In this document: positions 8,547-17,471 of the stretch, piece by piece
Numbering within the stretch: position 1 is the stretch's first letter
How the letters are laid out: each line of letters opens with the position of its first letter
Assembly: GCA_963842065.1 (NCBI GenBank)
Contig: CAWJEW010000002.1
Location: 124,001 to 188,000 of the forward strand
Direction: 5' to 3'
Length of the DNA: 64,000 bases
Source: CAITWD01 sp963842065
Lineage (GTDB): Bacteria; Actinomycetota; Thermoleophilia; Miltoncostaeales; Miltoncostaeaceae
The notes under the pieces: generated by a model
The model's input: only the letters and a program-made list of their open reading frames with translations
Told to the model about the DNA's origin: nothing
The model's database searches: none
Program-made: the position numbers and the translations under genes

Positions 8547-8758
8547 GCGGCGCTCGGCCCCCTACTCGACGAGCACAACTCCAGCATGGCGAACGGCACG
8601 AAACGTCTGATGCGATGCACCCACCAAAAGTGGTATACGAAGAACGGCCGCCGACTCCGCCCAACCAGGGAAGAAGACGATTATCGGATGGTTCGTCCTC
8701 GCGCGTCAGCCTGCGAAGCCCGTCGAGCGTCGAAGGGCACGCACGAAAGGAGTAGACG

Positions 8759-9739
8759 ATGCAGCAGACCAGACTGGGACGCAGTGATCTGATCGTCTCC
8801 CGAGTGGCTTTCGGCACGTGGCAACTGGGCGGCGACTGGGGAGCCACCGACGAGCGACTGGCCATCGCCGCCATCCGGCGAGCCGCCGACCAGGGTGTGA
8901 CACTCTTCGACACCGCCCAGGGCTACGGCTTCGGGGCGTCCGAGCGGCTATTGGCACGGGCCCTCGAGGGACGCCGCCGCGATGAGGTACTCCTCGCCAC
9001 CAAGGGTGGGCTGCGGCCGACCCCCGGCGGGGGCGTCGAGCGCGACGCCAGTCCCGCCTGGATCCGTCGAGGGGTCGACGAAAGCCTGCAGGCGCTCGGC
9101 ACCGACTACATCGACCTGTACCAGGTGCACTGGCCGGATCCGGCCACGCCCTTCGAGGAAACCGCCGGCGCCCTGGCCACGCTCGTCGCCGAGGGGAAGG
9201 TGCGCCACGTCGGGGTCTCGAACTTCAACACCGGGCAGATGGAGGCCTTTAGCGCCACGATCCCGGTCGAGACGCTGCAGCCGCCGTATCACCTCTTCCG
9301 GCGCGAGATCGAGGAGTCGATCCTGCCGTACACGCGGGCGCACGACATCGGCGTCCTCGTCTACGGGCCGTTAGGTCACGGCTTGCTCAGCGGGCACCTG
9401 CGTCCGGACACCCAGTTCGCCGCGGGCGACTGGCGCGGCTCGAGCGATGTCTTTCGGGGCGACGCCTACCGCCGCAACCTGTCGATGGTCACCGACCTCG
9501 AGCGACTTGCCCGGCACGACCTTGGCATCACCTTGAGCCAGCTGGCGGTGGCGTGGACGTTGGCCAACCCAGCAGTGCACGTGACGATTGTGGGAACCCG
9601 GGACCGGGCCCACGTCGACGAGGCGGTGGCCGCCGCATCGATCTCGCTGGACGACGCCGTCATTGGGCGCATCGACGAGATCATGCGGGACGCAGCTCCG
9701 GTCGCCGGCCCGTCCCCAGAGGACATGCCCGAGAGCTGA
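8759..9739 (+). CDS. Aldo/keto reductase
   Basis: A 326-residue NADPH-dependent oxidoreductase with the (beta/alpha)8 fold. Visible signatures: LGRSDLIVSRVAFGTWQLGG at the start, FDTAQGYGFGASE with the catalytic Asp and Tyr, LATKGG with the catalytic Lys, YIDLYQVHWPDPATP with the catalytic His, VRHVGVSNF, and a C-terminal cofactor region IVGTRDRAHVDEAV. The ATG is preceded by AAAGGAG at 8 bases. It resembles the YajO/general stress protein 69 subgroup. The substrate is unknown. It stands alone between a decayed membrane-protein gene and an MFS exporter. Confidence 0.9.
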   Translation: MQQTRLGRSDLIVSRVAFGTWQLGGDWGATDERLAIAAIRRAADQGVTLFDTAQGYGFGASERLLARALEGRRRDEVLLATKGGLRPTPGGGVERDASPAWIRRGVDESLQALGTDYIDLYQVHWPDPATPFEETAGALATLVAEGKVRHVGVSNFNTGQMEAFSATIPVETLQPPYHLFRREIEESILPYTRAHDIGVLVYGPLGHGLLSGHLRPDTQFAAGDWRGSSDVFRGDAYRRNLSMVTDLERLARHDLGITLSQLAVAWTLANPAVHVTIVGTRDRAHVDEAVAAASISLDDAVIGRIDEIMRDAAPVAGPSPEDMPES

Positions 9740-10196
9740 GGGCGACATCCGGTGAGCCGCCGCTCCTGCGGCCGTGCTCCCGGCGACTTGCCCAGGGGTC
9801 CTGTGGACACTTGACTGTTCCACCGCATCAACCGTAGGTTGGCCTAACCCCATCAGCGGATCCGCGAATCAGCAATCAGGGGGCGCACGGATGGGTGTGC
9901 GGTGGACGCGATAGGCCCCCATGCAGGCCCAGAGTCGGCGATCGGCTGGTCGGTGGCGATCTCGTGGCCTTAGCGACCGGGCTCGAACGCGTCCGGTGCG
10001 GGCGTCGCCACCCACTATGTGGACCACGACACCGGGCACCACATCATGGCCGATCTATTTGCCGCCGTCGGCGTGCTGGTAGCGTTCGGCAGCGACGGGG
10101 CGGCCCGCGCGGCCATCGACGGGACCTCGGTGCGTACGTGGCCGGGATCCAACACGCACCGGCGCATGGTGTAGCGATCTAGACCGAGCAACGATC
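9740..10196. other. Intergenic stretch with weak coding remnants
   Basis: No gene is convincing. One frame ending at 10174 reads GHHIMADLFAAVGVLVAFGS and stops after THRRMV. It is protein-like but short (42 residues from ATG 10046) and may be the tail of a lost gene. The last bases lead into the MFS gene without a clear Shine-Dalgarno sequence. Confidence 0.4.
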
Positions 10197-11807
10197 ATGC
10201 CCCAACAGGCGAGAGTGACGCCGGCGTCGGGAGCCGCCTGGGCACCGCTTCGCAACCGCACCTTCGGTGCGATGTGGAGCGCACAGTTCATCAGCAACAT
10301 CGGCGGCTGGATGCAAGTTGTCGGCGCGCAGTGGCTGATGCTGTCACTCACGCGCTCGACGACGCTCATCGCCCTCATCTCGACGGCTTCGGCGCTGCCG
10401 GTGCTGCTGTTCTCTATTCCGGCCGGGGTGATCAGCGACCTCGTCGGTCGCAAGCGGTATCTCCTCCTGGCCCAAACAGCGATGCTGATCGCGGCTGCGG
10501 CCCTCGGTGCGCTCGCGCTGGCCGAACTCGTTACGCCATGGCTGCTGCTTGCCCTCGTGTTCGCCCTGGGCACCGGTCAAGCGCTTACGTCACCGACCTG
10601 GCAGACACTCCAACCCGAGCTCGTTCCCCCCGGCGAACGCCAGCAGGCCATCTCGCTGGGCGCAGTCAACATGAACCTTGCCCGCGCAGTCGGCCCCGCG
10701 ATCGGCGGCGTATTGATCGTGGCGACAAGTGTCGGCGCCGTCTTTTTGATCAATGCAGCGACGTTCATCGTCGTGATCGTCGTCATCGCACGCTGGCAGG
10801 AAACCCGCGCCACAGGGGTCCTTCCGCGCGAGCACGTCGGTGAGGCGACACGCGCCGGCGCGCGCTACGTCGCTGCAAGCCCGGCGCTGCGCGCTGTGTT
10901 GGTGCGCACTGCGCTGTTCGCGGTGTTCGCGAGCGCGATCTGGGCCTTACTCCCGGTGATCGCGAATACCCAGCTGCACGTCGGCTCGGGCGGCTATGGG
11001 TTATTGCTCGGGTGTGTGGGGCTGGGTGCGGTCAGCGGCGGGGCCCTCCTACCACGACTCCGCGAGCGGTTGACGCCGGGTGCTCTGGTGGCAAGCGGGT
11101 CGTTTGGCATGGCCGGCGTCACGCTAGTGCTCGCTTACGTGACGACCTTCGCGCTTGACACGATCGCCCTCGTCATCGCCGGGATCGCGTGGATTTTGGT
11201 GCTCTCGGTCTTGAGCTCCGCGTATCAGTTATTGCTGCCCGGTTGGGTCAAGGCACGAGGAATGGCCTTCTACTTGATCGCCTTCCAAGGAGGCATGGCG
11301 CTCGGGAGCGCAGCGCTGGGTGTCGCGGCGCAGCAACTGGGACTCTCGACCGCGCTCCTTGTGGCCGCCGTGGGTCTCGCGCTGGGCCCGCTCGCGGGCG
11401 CACGGTATCCGTTCCGGAAGATCTCGCCCGACGATCTCGTGCCCGCTGGCGACTGGCCCCAACCGGATGTGGCGGCTGACGAGTCGCCCGGGGGACCGAT
11501 CATGGTAAGCGTGGAATACTGGCCTCGCCCAGGGCTCGAGGATGATCTGATCCTGGCGCTGGAGGACGCGAGGTTGAGCCGAAGGCGCACTGGGGCGAGC
11601 TCTTGGCGGGTCTGGCGCGACGCCGAGCAGGGCGGTCGGATTCTCGAGCAGTTCGTCGTCGCCTCCTGGACGGAGCACCTGCGCCAGCACGAACGCGTGA
11701 CCAAGCGGGATCAGGAACGGCTTAACCGAATTCGTGCGATGACCGACCCCAACCGAGCGACAACTGTGTCGCATTGGTTGACGCCGACGCCGCGCTCACG
11801 CGCCTGA
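10197..11807 (+). CDS. MFS exporter (EntS/MFS_3 type)
   Basis: A 536-residue transporter with about 11-12 membrane helices over residues 20-400, beginning LRNRTFGAMWSAQFISNIGG, the signature start of the enterobactin-exporter-like group. The loop between helices 2 and 3 has PAGVISDLVGRKRY, the MFS motif A. After residue 420 a soluble domain (MVSVEYWPRPGLEDDLILAL, SSWRVWRDAEQGGRILEQF) resembles a dimeric alpha-beta/ABM-like module that is common at the C-terminus of this subgroup. The substrate is probably a small hydrophobic compound or siderophore; this is inferred from the family only. Confidence 0.85.
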   Translation: MPQQARVTPASGAAWAPLRNRTFGAMWSAQFISNIGGWMQVVGAQWLMLSLTRSTTLIALISTASALPVLLFSIPAGVISDLVGRKRYLLLAQTAMLIAAAALGALALAELVTPWLLLALVFALGTGQALTSPTWQTLQPELVPPGERQQAISLGAVNMNLARAVGPAIGGVLIVATSVGAVFLINAATFIVVIVVIARWQETRATGVLPREHVGEATRAGARYVAASPALRAVLVRTALFAVFASAIWALLPVIANTQLHVGSGGYGLLLGCVGLGAVSGGALLPRLRERLTPGALVASGSFGMAGVTLVLAYVTTFALDTIALVIAGIAWILVLSVLSSAYQLLLPGWVKARGMAFYLIAFQGGMALGSAALGVAAQQLGLSTALLVAAVGLALGPLAGARYPFRKISPDDLVPAGDWPQPDVAADESPGGPIMVSVEYWPRPGLEDDLILALEDARLSRRRTGASSWRVWRDAEQGGRILEQFVVASWTEHLRQHERVTKRDQERLNRIRAMTDPNRATTVSHWLTPTPRSRA

Positions 11808-11912
11808 GTGACTCGTGCCGGCGTGATGCGCTCCCGTGCGCCACGACGCGTCCCCCGGGCCGATCCACCGTCTCGTGTGCTCCAACCGACTTCGCTGAAT
11901 GCATCGCGAGAC

Positions 11913-12806
11913 TCACTCACGGCCGCCGAGCGCCATGCGCGCGGCACTCACATCTTCCCGACCGTGCCCCGCGTCAACGGCGGCCCGCCACTGGTTGGAC
12001 AGCGCGGTCAGCATTGGCAGCCTGTCGCCACCCGCGGCCGCGAGCGCGAGGTCGACATCCTTGAGGGCCCACTCGAGCGGGAACTCGGGCGCAAGGTCGC
12101 CTTGTTCCATCTTGTGCAGCTTGGCGTCGGCGATTGGTGCGTCGAGGGGTCCGCCCTCGATGACCTCGGCCAGCTTGGAGCTGTCGACGCCGAGTCGGTC
12201 AGCCAACTCAAGGGCTTCGGCGACGCCCTCGATAAGCGCGGACATGTAGGCGTTGACAACCAGCTTCATGCGGCTGCCCTCGCCGGCCTCACCGAGCCAC
12301 ACGGTCTTGCGGCCGATGGCGGAGAACGCCGGGTCTAGGATCGCCTCCGCCTCGACCGGGCCGGAGGCCAGGATGAGCAGCTGGCCAGCCTCGGCCGGCC
12401 CCTTGCTTCCAGATACGGGTGCGTCCACGAACAGCACATCGGGCCGCAGCGTGCGTAGCTTGCTCGCGATCTCGGTCGTGGCCGTAAGGCCGATCGTGCC
12501 CATCTGCGCCCAGACCGCTCCCTGGGAGAACGCTTCGGCAACTTTCCCGTCGAAGATCACCGCGTTTACGACATCGGCGGTCGGCAACATCGTGATCACT
12601 ATGGAAGCGTCTCGGACCGCCGCGTCGGGCGCCTGAGCCACCCGCGCACCCGCGTCAGCAAGCGGACCCGTCACGGACGGCGACCGGTCCCAGACCGTCG
12701 CCTGGACGTTGGCCGCGATGAGATTTCGGGCCATCGCTGAGCCCATGATGCCCATGCCGAGCACGGCTACCGACGAGCGCTTCCCCGGGTCATGCGTGTC
12801 AATCAT
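11913..12806 (-). CDS. NAD(P)-dependent beta-hydroxyacid dehydrogenase (HIBADH/6PGDH family)
   Basis: A 297-residue oxidoreductase. It has the Rossmann motif VAVLGMGIMGSAMARNL near residue 14, the substrate-binding signature FVDAPVSGSKGPAEAGQL near residue 125, and the catalytic-lysine region EGSRMKLVVNAY near residue 175. The C-terminal all-helical domain is complete. The ATG at 12806 is preceded by GAGGGAG at 6 bases; the longer open frame to 13181 has no such support. It faces the MFS gene, with 105 bases between their ends. Substrates could be 3-hydroxyisobutyrate, tartronate semialdehyde or succinic semialdehyde. Confidence 0.85.
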   Translation of the reverse strand: MIDTHDPGKRSSVAVLGMGIMGSAMARNLIAANVQATVWDRSPSVTGPLADAGARVAQAPDAAVRDASIVITMLPTADVVNAVIFDGKVAEAFSQGAVWAQMGTIGLTATTEIASKLRTLRPDVLFVDAPVSGSKGPAEAGQLLILASGPVEAEAILDPAFSAIGRKTVWLGEAGEGSRMKLVVNAYMSALIEGVAEALELADRLGVDSSKLAEVIEGGPLDAPIADAKLHKMEQGDLAPEFPLEWALKDVDLALAAAGGDRLPMLTALSNQWRAAVDAGHGREDVSAARMALGGRE

Positions 12807-13215
12807 CGGAGTCTCCCTCATCATTCTTGGTCTTACCTGGGGCACTTCCCAGCGAGCGGTGTAAGAGCCCCCTGAAGTGCGACCGTAGCGCTTCATTCCA
12901 CGCGGCTCGTCATCCTCGCGGACAGGACGCGACAGCAGACGAGTACGAACTGAAGGACGCGGGGCTGAGCGACACCGACGTTGACGAGGACGCCGCGTAA
13001 CGCCTTCGGGCTGAGCATCGTGTCCCCGACCGCAAGGTAGCGGGCTACTGACTCCAATGGCGATCGAGCTTGTGCCAGCTGGGCGGCAGGACAGGAATGA
13101 CGCGACGAGTCCGAGGCGGATCTGGTACCCGCGGCCGGTACCCACGTGGGCACCTCGCCGTTGGGACCTCGCGACGCCCAAGAAAAAAGGCCCGCATACA
13201 GGGGACTGTTCAAAA
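12807..13215. other. Intergenic stretch with integrase-arm-like repeats
   Basis: No convincing gene. Bases 13124-13154 hold GGTACCCGCGG and GGTACCCACGTGGGCACC, the second matching the paired motif at 8328-8372. An imperfect hairpin with an A-run (13190-13215) sits where the terminator of a tRNA copied on the minus strand would be. Confidence 0.45.
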
Positions 13216-13367
13216 ATAGCGGGGGGCAGGATTCGAACCTGCGACCTTCGGGTTATGAGACGCGTGGATCTAGGTCATCTGGGGCCAGAACCGCATGTTT
13301 CGGGCGTCTGCGGTCGCGTGAGATCACGTCAGGTCGGCTCAGGTGGCCAAAAGTTGGGCAAAAGTTG
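13216..13367 (-). repeat. Well-preserved attachment repeat
   Basis: The tRNA-derived core (13216-13259) is nearly identical to the initiator tRNA 3' part, with one extra G. The conserved element end follows (GATCTAGGTCATCTGGGGCC, GAGATCACGTCAGGTCGGCT) and finishes with CCAAAAGTTGGGCAAAAGTTG-like doubling at 13347-13367. Confidence 0.85.
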
Positions 13368-13619
13368 CTGCGTCCACTGGTGGAACGGCGCGGCGACAAA
13401 GCTTGGCGGCGGGGCGCCATGGTCCAATGCGCCATATTGCATTTCGCCACCCCCAACACGCTCGGTGTCGTCGTGGCGTAGCGCGACATGCCGTTCCGGG
13501 AACTCAGGGCACCAGCCACTCGCGACAACTTCGACTCCAACCGTGGGTGACTCAGCGTCGATACGCTCTAACCCCCCAATGGGTCGCATTCCGCAGCCGG
13601 CGACCGAAAGGATCCACGT

Positions 13620-14276
13620 ATGCCGCGCGTTCGTGTACACAACTTCGCGATGTCACTCGACGGATACGTCGCCGGACCCGATCAGGACGTTGACCACCCG
13701 CTCGGTGTCAACGGGCCGCGACTTCACGAGTGGATGTGGACGACCGCACACGGGCGGAACATGATCGGCGAAGCTGGCGGCGAGACAGGCATCGACAACG
13801 CCTGGATCTCGCAGCGCGACCAGGGGGTCGGCGCCACGACAATGGGCCGCAACATGTACGGACCAGTCCGGGGTCCGTGGGAGGAGAGCGACGCCTGGAC
13901 AGGGTGGTGGGGCGAGAACCCACCGTTCCACCACCCAGTCTTCGTGCTCACCCACTTTCCGCATCCCTCGATCGAAATGAAGGGTGGCACAACCTTCCAC
14001 TTTGTCGATTCCGGAATCGAGGACGCCCTCGACCGAGCGCTTGCGGCGGCTGACGGGCAGGACGTTGTGGTGGGTGGCGGCGCGGCCACCATCCGGCAGT
14101 ACCTCTCAGCACGACTCGTCGATGACCTCCATCTGGTCGTCGTGCCGATCTTGCTTGGTAACGGGGAGCGGCTGTTCGAGAACGTCGGTGTGGACTTCAA
14201 TGACTACGCGTGCGTCGATCACGTCAGCTCGTCCACCGTCACGCACGTCCGTCTCCGCAAAGTCACAGTGGGTTAG
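13620..14276 (+). CDS. Dihydrofolate-reductase-like (RibD C-terminal domain) protein
   Basis: A 218-residue protein with the DHFR/RibD-C fold. It starts VHNFAMSLDGYVAGPDQDVD, has the substrate region VGATTMGRNMYGP, then FVLTHFPHPSIEMKGG, the nucleotide-binding turn QDVVVGGGAATIRQYL, and ends DDLHLVVVPILLGNGERLFE. These are hallmarks of the group annotated as dihydrofolate reductase family protein. Most members are reductases of unknown substrate, not folate enzymes. AAAGGATC lies 9 bases before the ATG. It is the only intact gene between the repeats at 13216 and 14418, so it is that segment's cargo. Confidence 0.85.
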   Translation: MPRVRVHNFAMSLDGYVAGPDQDVDHPLGVNGPRLHEWMWTTAHGRNMIGEAGGETGIDNAWISQRDQGVGATTMGRNMYGPVRGPWEESDAWTGWWGENPPFHHPVFVLTHFPHPSIEMKGGTTFHFVDSGIEDALDRALAAADGQDVVVGGGAATIRQYLSARLVDDLHLVVVPILLGNGERLFENVGVDFNDYACVDHVSSSTVTHVRLRKVTVG

Positions 14277-14417
14277 CTTCGTAGACCCATGCCGCAGTCG
14301 ATCCGGCTGCGCGAACGACATCTAACCGACGGCGCAGCCGGGGCCAGAAGAGCACCATCGCGCTTCTCGATCGGCTGAGGCGAAGCCGGGCGGTTCGGAC
14401 TGGTGCGGGACCGGCGT

Positions 14418-14556
14418 GGAAGGATCCGAAGCTGCGAGTTTCGGTTTATGAGACGCCTGGATCTGGGCCAGCTGGGGCCAGAACCGTATGTTTGAGCCAT
14501 TCCCGGTCGTCCGGGGTCACGCCGGGTCGGCTCAGGTGGCCAAAAGTTGGGCAAAA
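14418..14556 (-). repeat. Decayed attachment repeat
   Basis: Only scraps of the tRNA part remain (GGATCCGAAGCTGCGAG, TCGGTTTATGAG). The element end is clear: ACGCCTGGATCTGGGCCAGC, GGCCAGAACCGTATGTTTGA, and the doubled motif GGCCAAAAGTTGGGCAAAA. Confidence 0.75.
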
Positions 14557-14680
14557 CCTTCGCCGTGATGTCGCGGTCGTCTGAAGGCGCGTGCCCGTCG
14601 CTACCTACTCGTTCAGAACGCTCCGCACGGTGTGTCTGTGGGCCTCATCGCCGATTCCACGCACGCTCCTCATTCAGGAG

Positions 14681-15214
14681 TCAGGCACCGACCGCCAGGG
14701 TTTGAGTGCCCGAAGAAGTTGTGAAGGTCACCGACTTCGCACTCCTCGGAAGAGACGCCACAAAGAATCTGCCCGTCATGGGAATGTTCTCGCCGCCCGC
14801 ACTGACTGCAATTGTGCCGTCGGGTGCGAAGCCGTACACCGTCGAGTAGCCCCTGGAGTCGGTGGCGATCATCATGGTTCCATGCGTTGCCCAGCCTGCC
14901 CCCGAACCGCAGCCGAGAAAATTCTCGCGCCCAGATCCTGCAAAACACAGTTCCCCAGGAATCGCGAGCTTCCCTACGTCATGACCAACCGTATACGTGA
15001 TGTTCCCAATCGTTGCCTGGGCAATAGCGGAGCCCATCGCGGCGTACTGGGTGGGGGATGGTGAGGGGGCTGGCCCAGCTAGCGCTGGCGTCGTACTTGC
15101 GCGTGTCCCCTCGCCGCCAGAGCCCACGCCGATCACAACTCCCACAATGACGGCGGCGATCGCCACACCGGTGGCTCCCGCGACCAGGGCCCGACGCATT
15201 GTCCGTGACATCAT
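14681..15214 (-). CDS. Membrane-anchored secreted protein of unknown function
   Basis: A 177-residue protein with a basic start (MMSRTMRRALVAGA) and one long hydrophobic segment (TGVAIAAVIVGVVIGVGSGG), then a Pro/Ser/Thr linker and a beta-rich exported domain containing CFAGSGRENFLGCG, whose two cysteines could pair. No family is recognised. It is the only gene between two attachment repeats, so it may be the surviving cargo of a small element. Confidence 0.6.
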   Translation of the reverse strand: MMSRTMRRALVAGATGVAIAAVIVGVVIGVGSGGEGTRASTTPALAGPAPSPSPTQYAAMGSAIAQATIGNITYTVGHDVGKLAIPGELCFAGSGRENFLGCGSGAGWATHGTMMIATDSRGYSTVYGFAPDGTIAVSAGGENIPMTGRFFVASLPRSAKSVTFTTSSGTQTLAVGA

Positions 15215-15483
15215 CGCCCCCCTTCGTGCGTCGTCGTATCCTGGTCATTCGCAGTGTGCACAGCGCTGAGCGCAGCGTGTCAGTCGGCATCACCCATGGC
15301 GGGGTCGCTTCTGGCGGTCTTCCACTACTTGTAGTCATTCGCGCGCGGCCAGTCGATTTCGCCCGATTTGTGCACACTGGAATCGATGAATGACGGGGAA
15401 CGCACGCCGCGCGCAAACGCCTTCCAGCCTTCGGGGCATGCGCGCAGCCGGCAGCCCGTCGGGATGGCCCGCACGCGCCGCCA

Positions 15484-15599
15484 TTTATCAGACGCCTGGA
15501 TCTAGGTCAGCTGAGGCCAGAACCGCTTGTTTGAGGCGTTTACGATCGGCTGAGATCACGTCGTGGCGGCTCAGGTAGCCAAAAGTCGGGCAAAAGTTG
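15484..15599 (-). repeat. Attachment repeat without its tRNA part
   Basis: Begins TTATCAGACGCCTGGATCTA and runs through GCTGAGGCCAGAACCGCTTG to AGCCAAAAGTCGGGCAAAAG. The tRNA-derived T-arm is gone, replaced by unrelated DNA, so the left side of this end has been deleted or recombined. Confidence 0.75.
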
Positions 15600-15674
15600 G
15601 CGTCGAAGACATGACGTGCTTCGCGGGAATTCTCCCTCTGACACCGAAACCGCCACCTCCGGAGCTGTCCGCGT

Positions 15675-16076
15675 TTACGTTCCCTGGCAGGAGCCGCTGA
15701 CGAGCGGTACTTGCACTCGGTTCGTCTCCGTTGCGCCGATGGCGATCTCAACGGGGGAGCCGCGCTTGACAACGGCACCAGCGGCCGGTGTGGTCGAGAC
15801 GACCTGGCCGCTGCTCTTGGCCGGCACGTTGGCGACTGACGCGACCGTCAGTCCTGCGTGACACATGGCGTTGACCGCTGTCAGTAACGGCTCGCCCGCA
15901 GTCGTGGGCATCGTGACCGAGCTGGACGACGATCCACAGCCGGCCAGCGCCACGAGCGCGATTGCAGCAGTCGCGGCGGCAAGGCCACCCGTTCGTCCGA
16001 ACCACCGAAGTCGCCGAGACGCTGTGGCCGGTGCGGCGGTCCGTCGGTCCTCGTCCGTCAAGTCTGATTCCCTCAC
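15675..16076 (-). CDS. PASTA-domain lipoprotein
   Basis: The encoded protein has a lipoprotein signal (AAATAAIALVALAGCGSS) and then one PASTA domain (AVNAMCHAGLTVASVANVPA, followed by VVSTTPAAGAVVKRGSPVEI), a module that binds cell-wall precursors in Ser/Thr kinases and penicillin-binding proteins. I use GTG 16076 as start, but the frame is continuous with upstream codons that look like the tail of the neighbouring small membrane protein, so two genes may have been joined by a deletion or an indel. It is one of three PASTA-type lipoprotein genes within 2.6 kb. Confidence 0.55.
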   Translation of the reverse strand: MRESDLTDEDRRTAAPATASRRLRWFGRTGGLAAATAAIALVALAGCGSSSSSVTMPTTAGEPLLTAVNAMCHAGLTVASVANVPAKSSGQVVSTTPAAGAVVKRGSPVEIAIGATETNRVQVPLVSGSCQGT

Positions 16077-16315
16077 GCGCGTAACGAGGGTCCAGCGCTT
16101 GCCGACAGGACAGCGCCGCACCTGGCCCCGCCGAGCCGAACTGCCTTGAGCGACGCCCCAGGGATGCAGACCGTCGTAACGAGGTGACCCTTACGGCACC
16201 GCACGACAACGTTGCCGCCGATGTCGTAGCCGCGACGTCGGCCGATCACTGTCCTCACGGCGTACATCACGAGTACGGCGACAAGGACGATGACGAGCAC
16301 GGCGTGCGACGACAT
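16073..16315 (-). pseudogene. Small membrane protein with a frameshifted end
   Basis: Starts MSSHAVLVIVLVAVLVMYAV, a single membrane helix, followed by RRRGYDIGGNVVVRCRKGHL and VTTVCIPGASLKAVRLG. From there the natural continuation appears in the other frame as RRCPVGKRWTLVTRVRESDL then TDEDRRTAA. This matches my memory of a conserved short actinobacterial protein with a CxxxH element, but its function is unknown. The frameshift lies near 16125. Confidence 0.55.
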
Positions 16316-16331
16316 GTCCCGAGCCTAGCGT

Positions 16332-16464
16332 GGGCGCAACCTCCTCCGGGCTTATGAGACGCCAGGATCTAGGTCAGCTGAGGCCAGAACCGCTTATCTG
16401 GGCCATTTACGGTCGCCTACGGTCACGGCTGGTCGACCACGCTAGCCAAGAGTCGAGCAAAAGT
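16332..16464 (-). repeat. Decayed attachment repeat
   Basis: A scrap of the tRNA part (CTCCGGGCTTATGAG) precedes GACGCCAGGATCTAGGTCAG and CTGAGGCCAGAACCGCTTAT. The doubled motif has mutated to GCCAAGAGTCGAGCAAAAGT. Two repeats only 850 bases apart (this and 15484) leave room for just the PASTA genes between them. Confidence 0.75.
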
Positions 16465-16510
16465 CGGCTGGGCTCGATGCACAAGCCAGAGAGTACGCCC
16501 GGCCTCATCC

Positions 16511-17336
16511 TCACCGACCGTGGTCGAGACCAGGTCCACGGGATCGCGCAGGTGGCGAGTCGGTCACCCGGCAGTCTGAGTCGGCGGGTGTAGCACCGGC
16601 AGTGCCCCGACCGTGCCCGAGCACGGACAGGTCCGGGTTCGAGTCATCGAAGCCGGCATCGGTCACAGCCCCAGTGGCTGCGTCGACGACGAGTGTCTCG
16701 GTATGCCAGACCTGCGCAGGCTGCGAGCTCGAAGGTACGAGCCCGCCCCGATGCCCGGTGGGCGAGAACGTCCCGCGGAGCTTGACAAGCACTGCCGGCT
16801 GATCGGAACCGCCGACCTCCCCGGAGGCGAGGCTGTTTGCCGCTTGGCGCGTTGTCTGAACAAACGAGCCACTCACCGGTCCCCGTGCCCCAGACGAGAT
16901 CAGCGCTGCCGCCGCCGCCCGCTGTGCGAGTCTCGCCGCGGCAGCAGGCGACAAGGTCGGCGTGGTCGCCGTTCCGCTGCAGCGACTGCTCGGCACGAAG
17001 ATGTCCCAGTTTGCCCTCGGCTCAGAGAGCGTCAGCGCGACGGTCGAACCTGCAGCCAGCCTGGTACCGGCGGGTGGGCTCGTTGCGAGCACCACAAGCG
17101 GCTTCGATCGGCGGAGCCGGGCAGCCTGAGCATAGGTCGCCGGCAGCGCATAGGTGACCTGCGGTGCGCTGGTCCCGGGGACGTAGATCGCCCCGCGGAT
17201 CCGCAGACCGGCCTGACAAAGCCGCGCGACGGCCTTCGTGACCCCGAGCACCGCGGGTCGCCGGTACTCTGACGGTGCCCGAGGAGCCGCACCCGGTGAG
17301 CATGAGACCGGACACAACAAGTCCAGCGGCTGCCAT
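16511..17336 (-). pseudogene. PASTA-like lipoprotein, frameshifted
   Basis: The start at 17336 reads MAAAGLVVSGLMLTGCGSSG, a lipobox. Within 30 residues the protein-like frame switches (near 17250) and continues AVLGVTKAVARLCQAGLRIR, LVVLATSPPAGTRLAAGSTV (a PASTA-type ending), then an extracellular region with GTFSPTGHRGG and AQVWHTETLVVDAATGAVTD. A switch of frame with good coding on both sides means a frameshift. The architecture is lipoprotein, PASTA, then a secreted beta domain resembling its neighbour at 17472. Confidence 0.6.
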
Positions 17337-17471
17337 GACGCGTGGCGTCTCGGCTCATGAGACGACAGTACCCGCGAAGGTTGGCAAGGGCGCGGCGGAA
17401 CGTGCGTGGGCGTCGGTCGAGGTCTCGTGCCGGACATCCCTGTGGCAGCGGGCCCCCTACGCCGGGCGTGG

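Noticed and set aside
9895..10182. 95-residue frame between reductase and MFS genes
   Set aside because: Arg/His-rich, no motif. The only protein-like part is in a different frame and too short.
12807..13181. N-terminal extension of the dehydrogenase
   Set aside because: Family homology starts at the ATG 12806, which has its own ribosome binding site. The upstream codons are Arg/Ser-rich noise.
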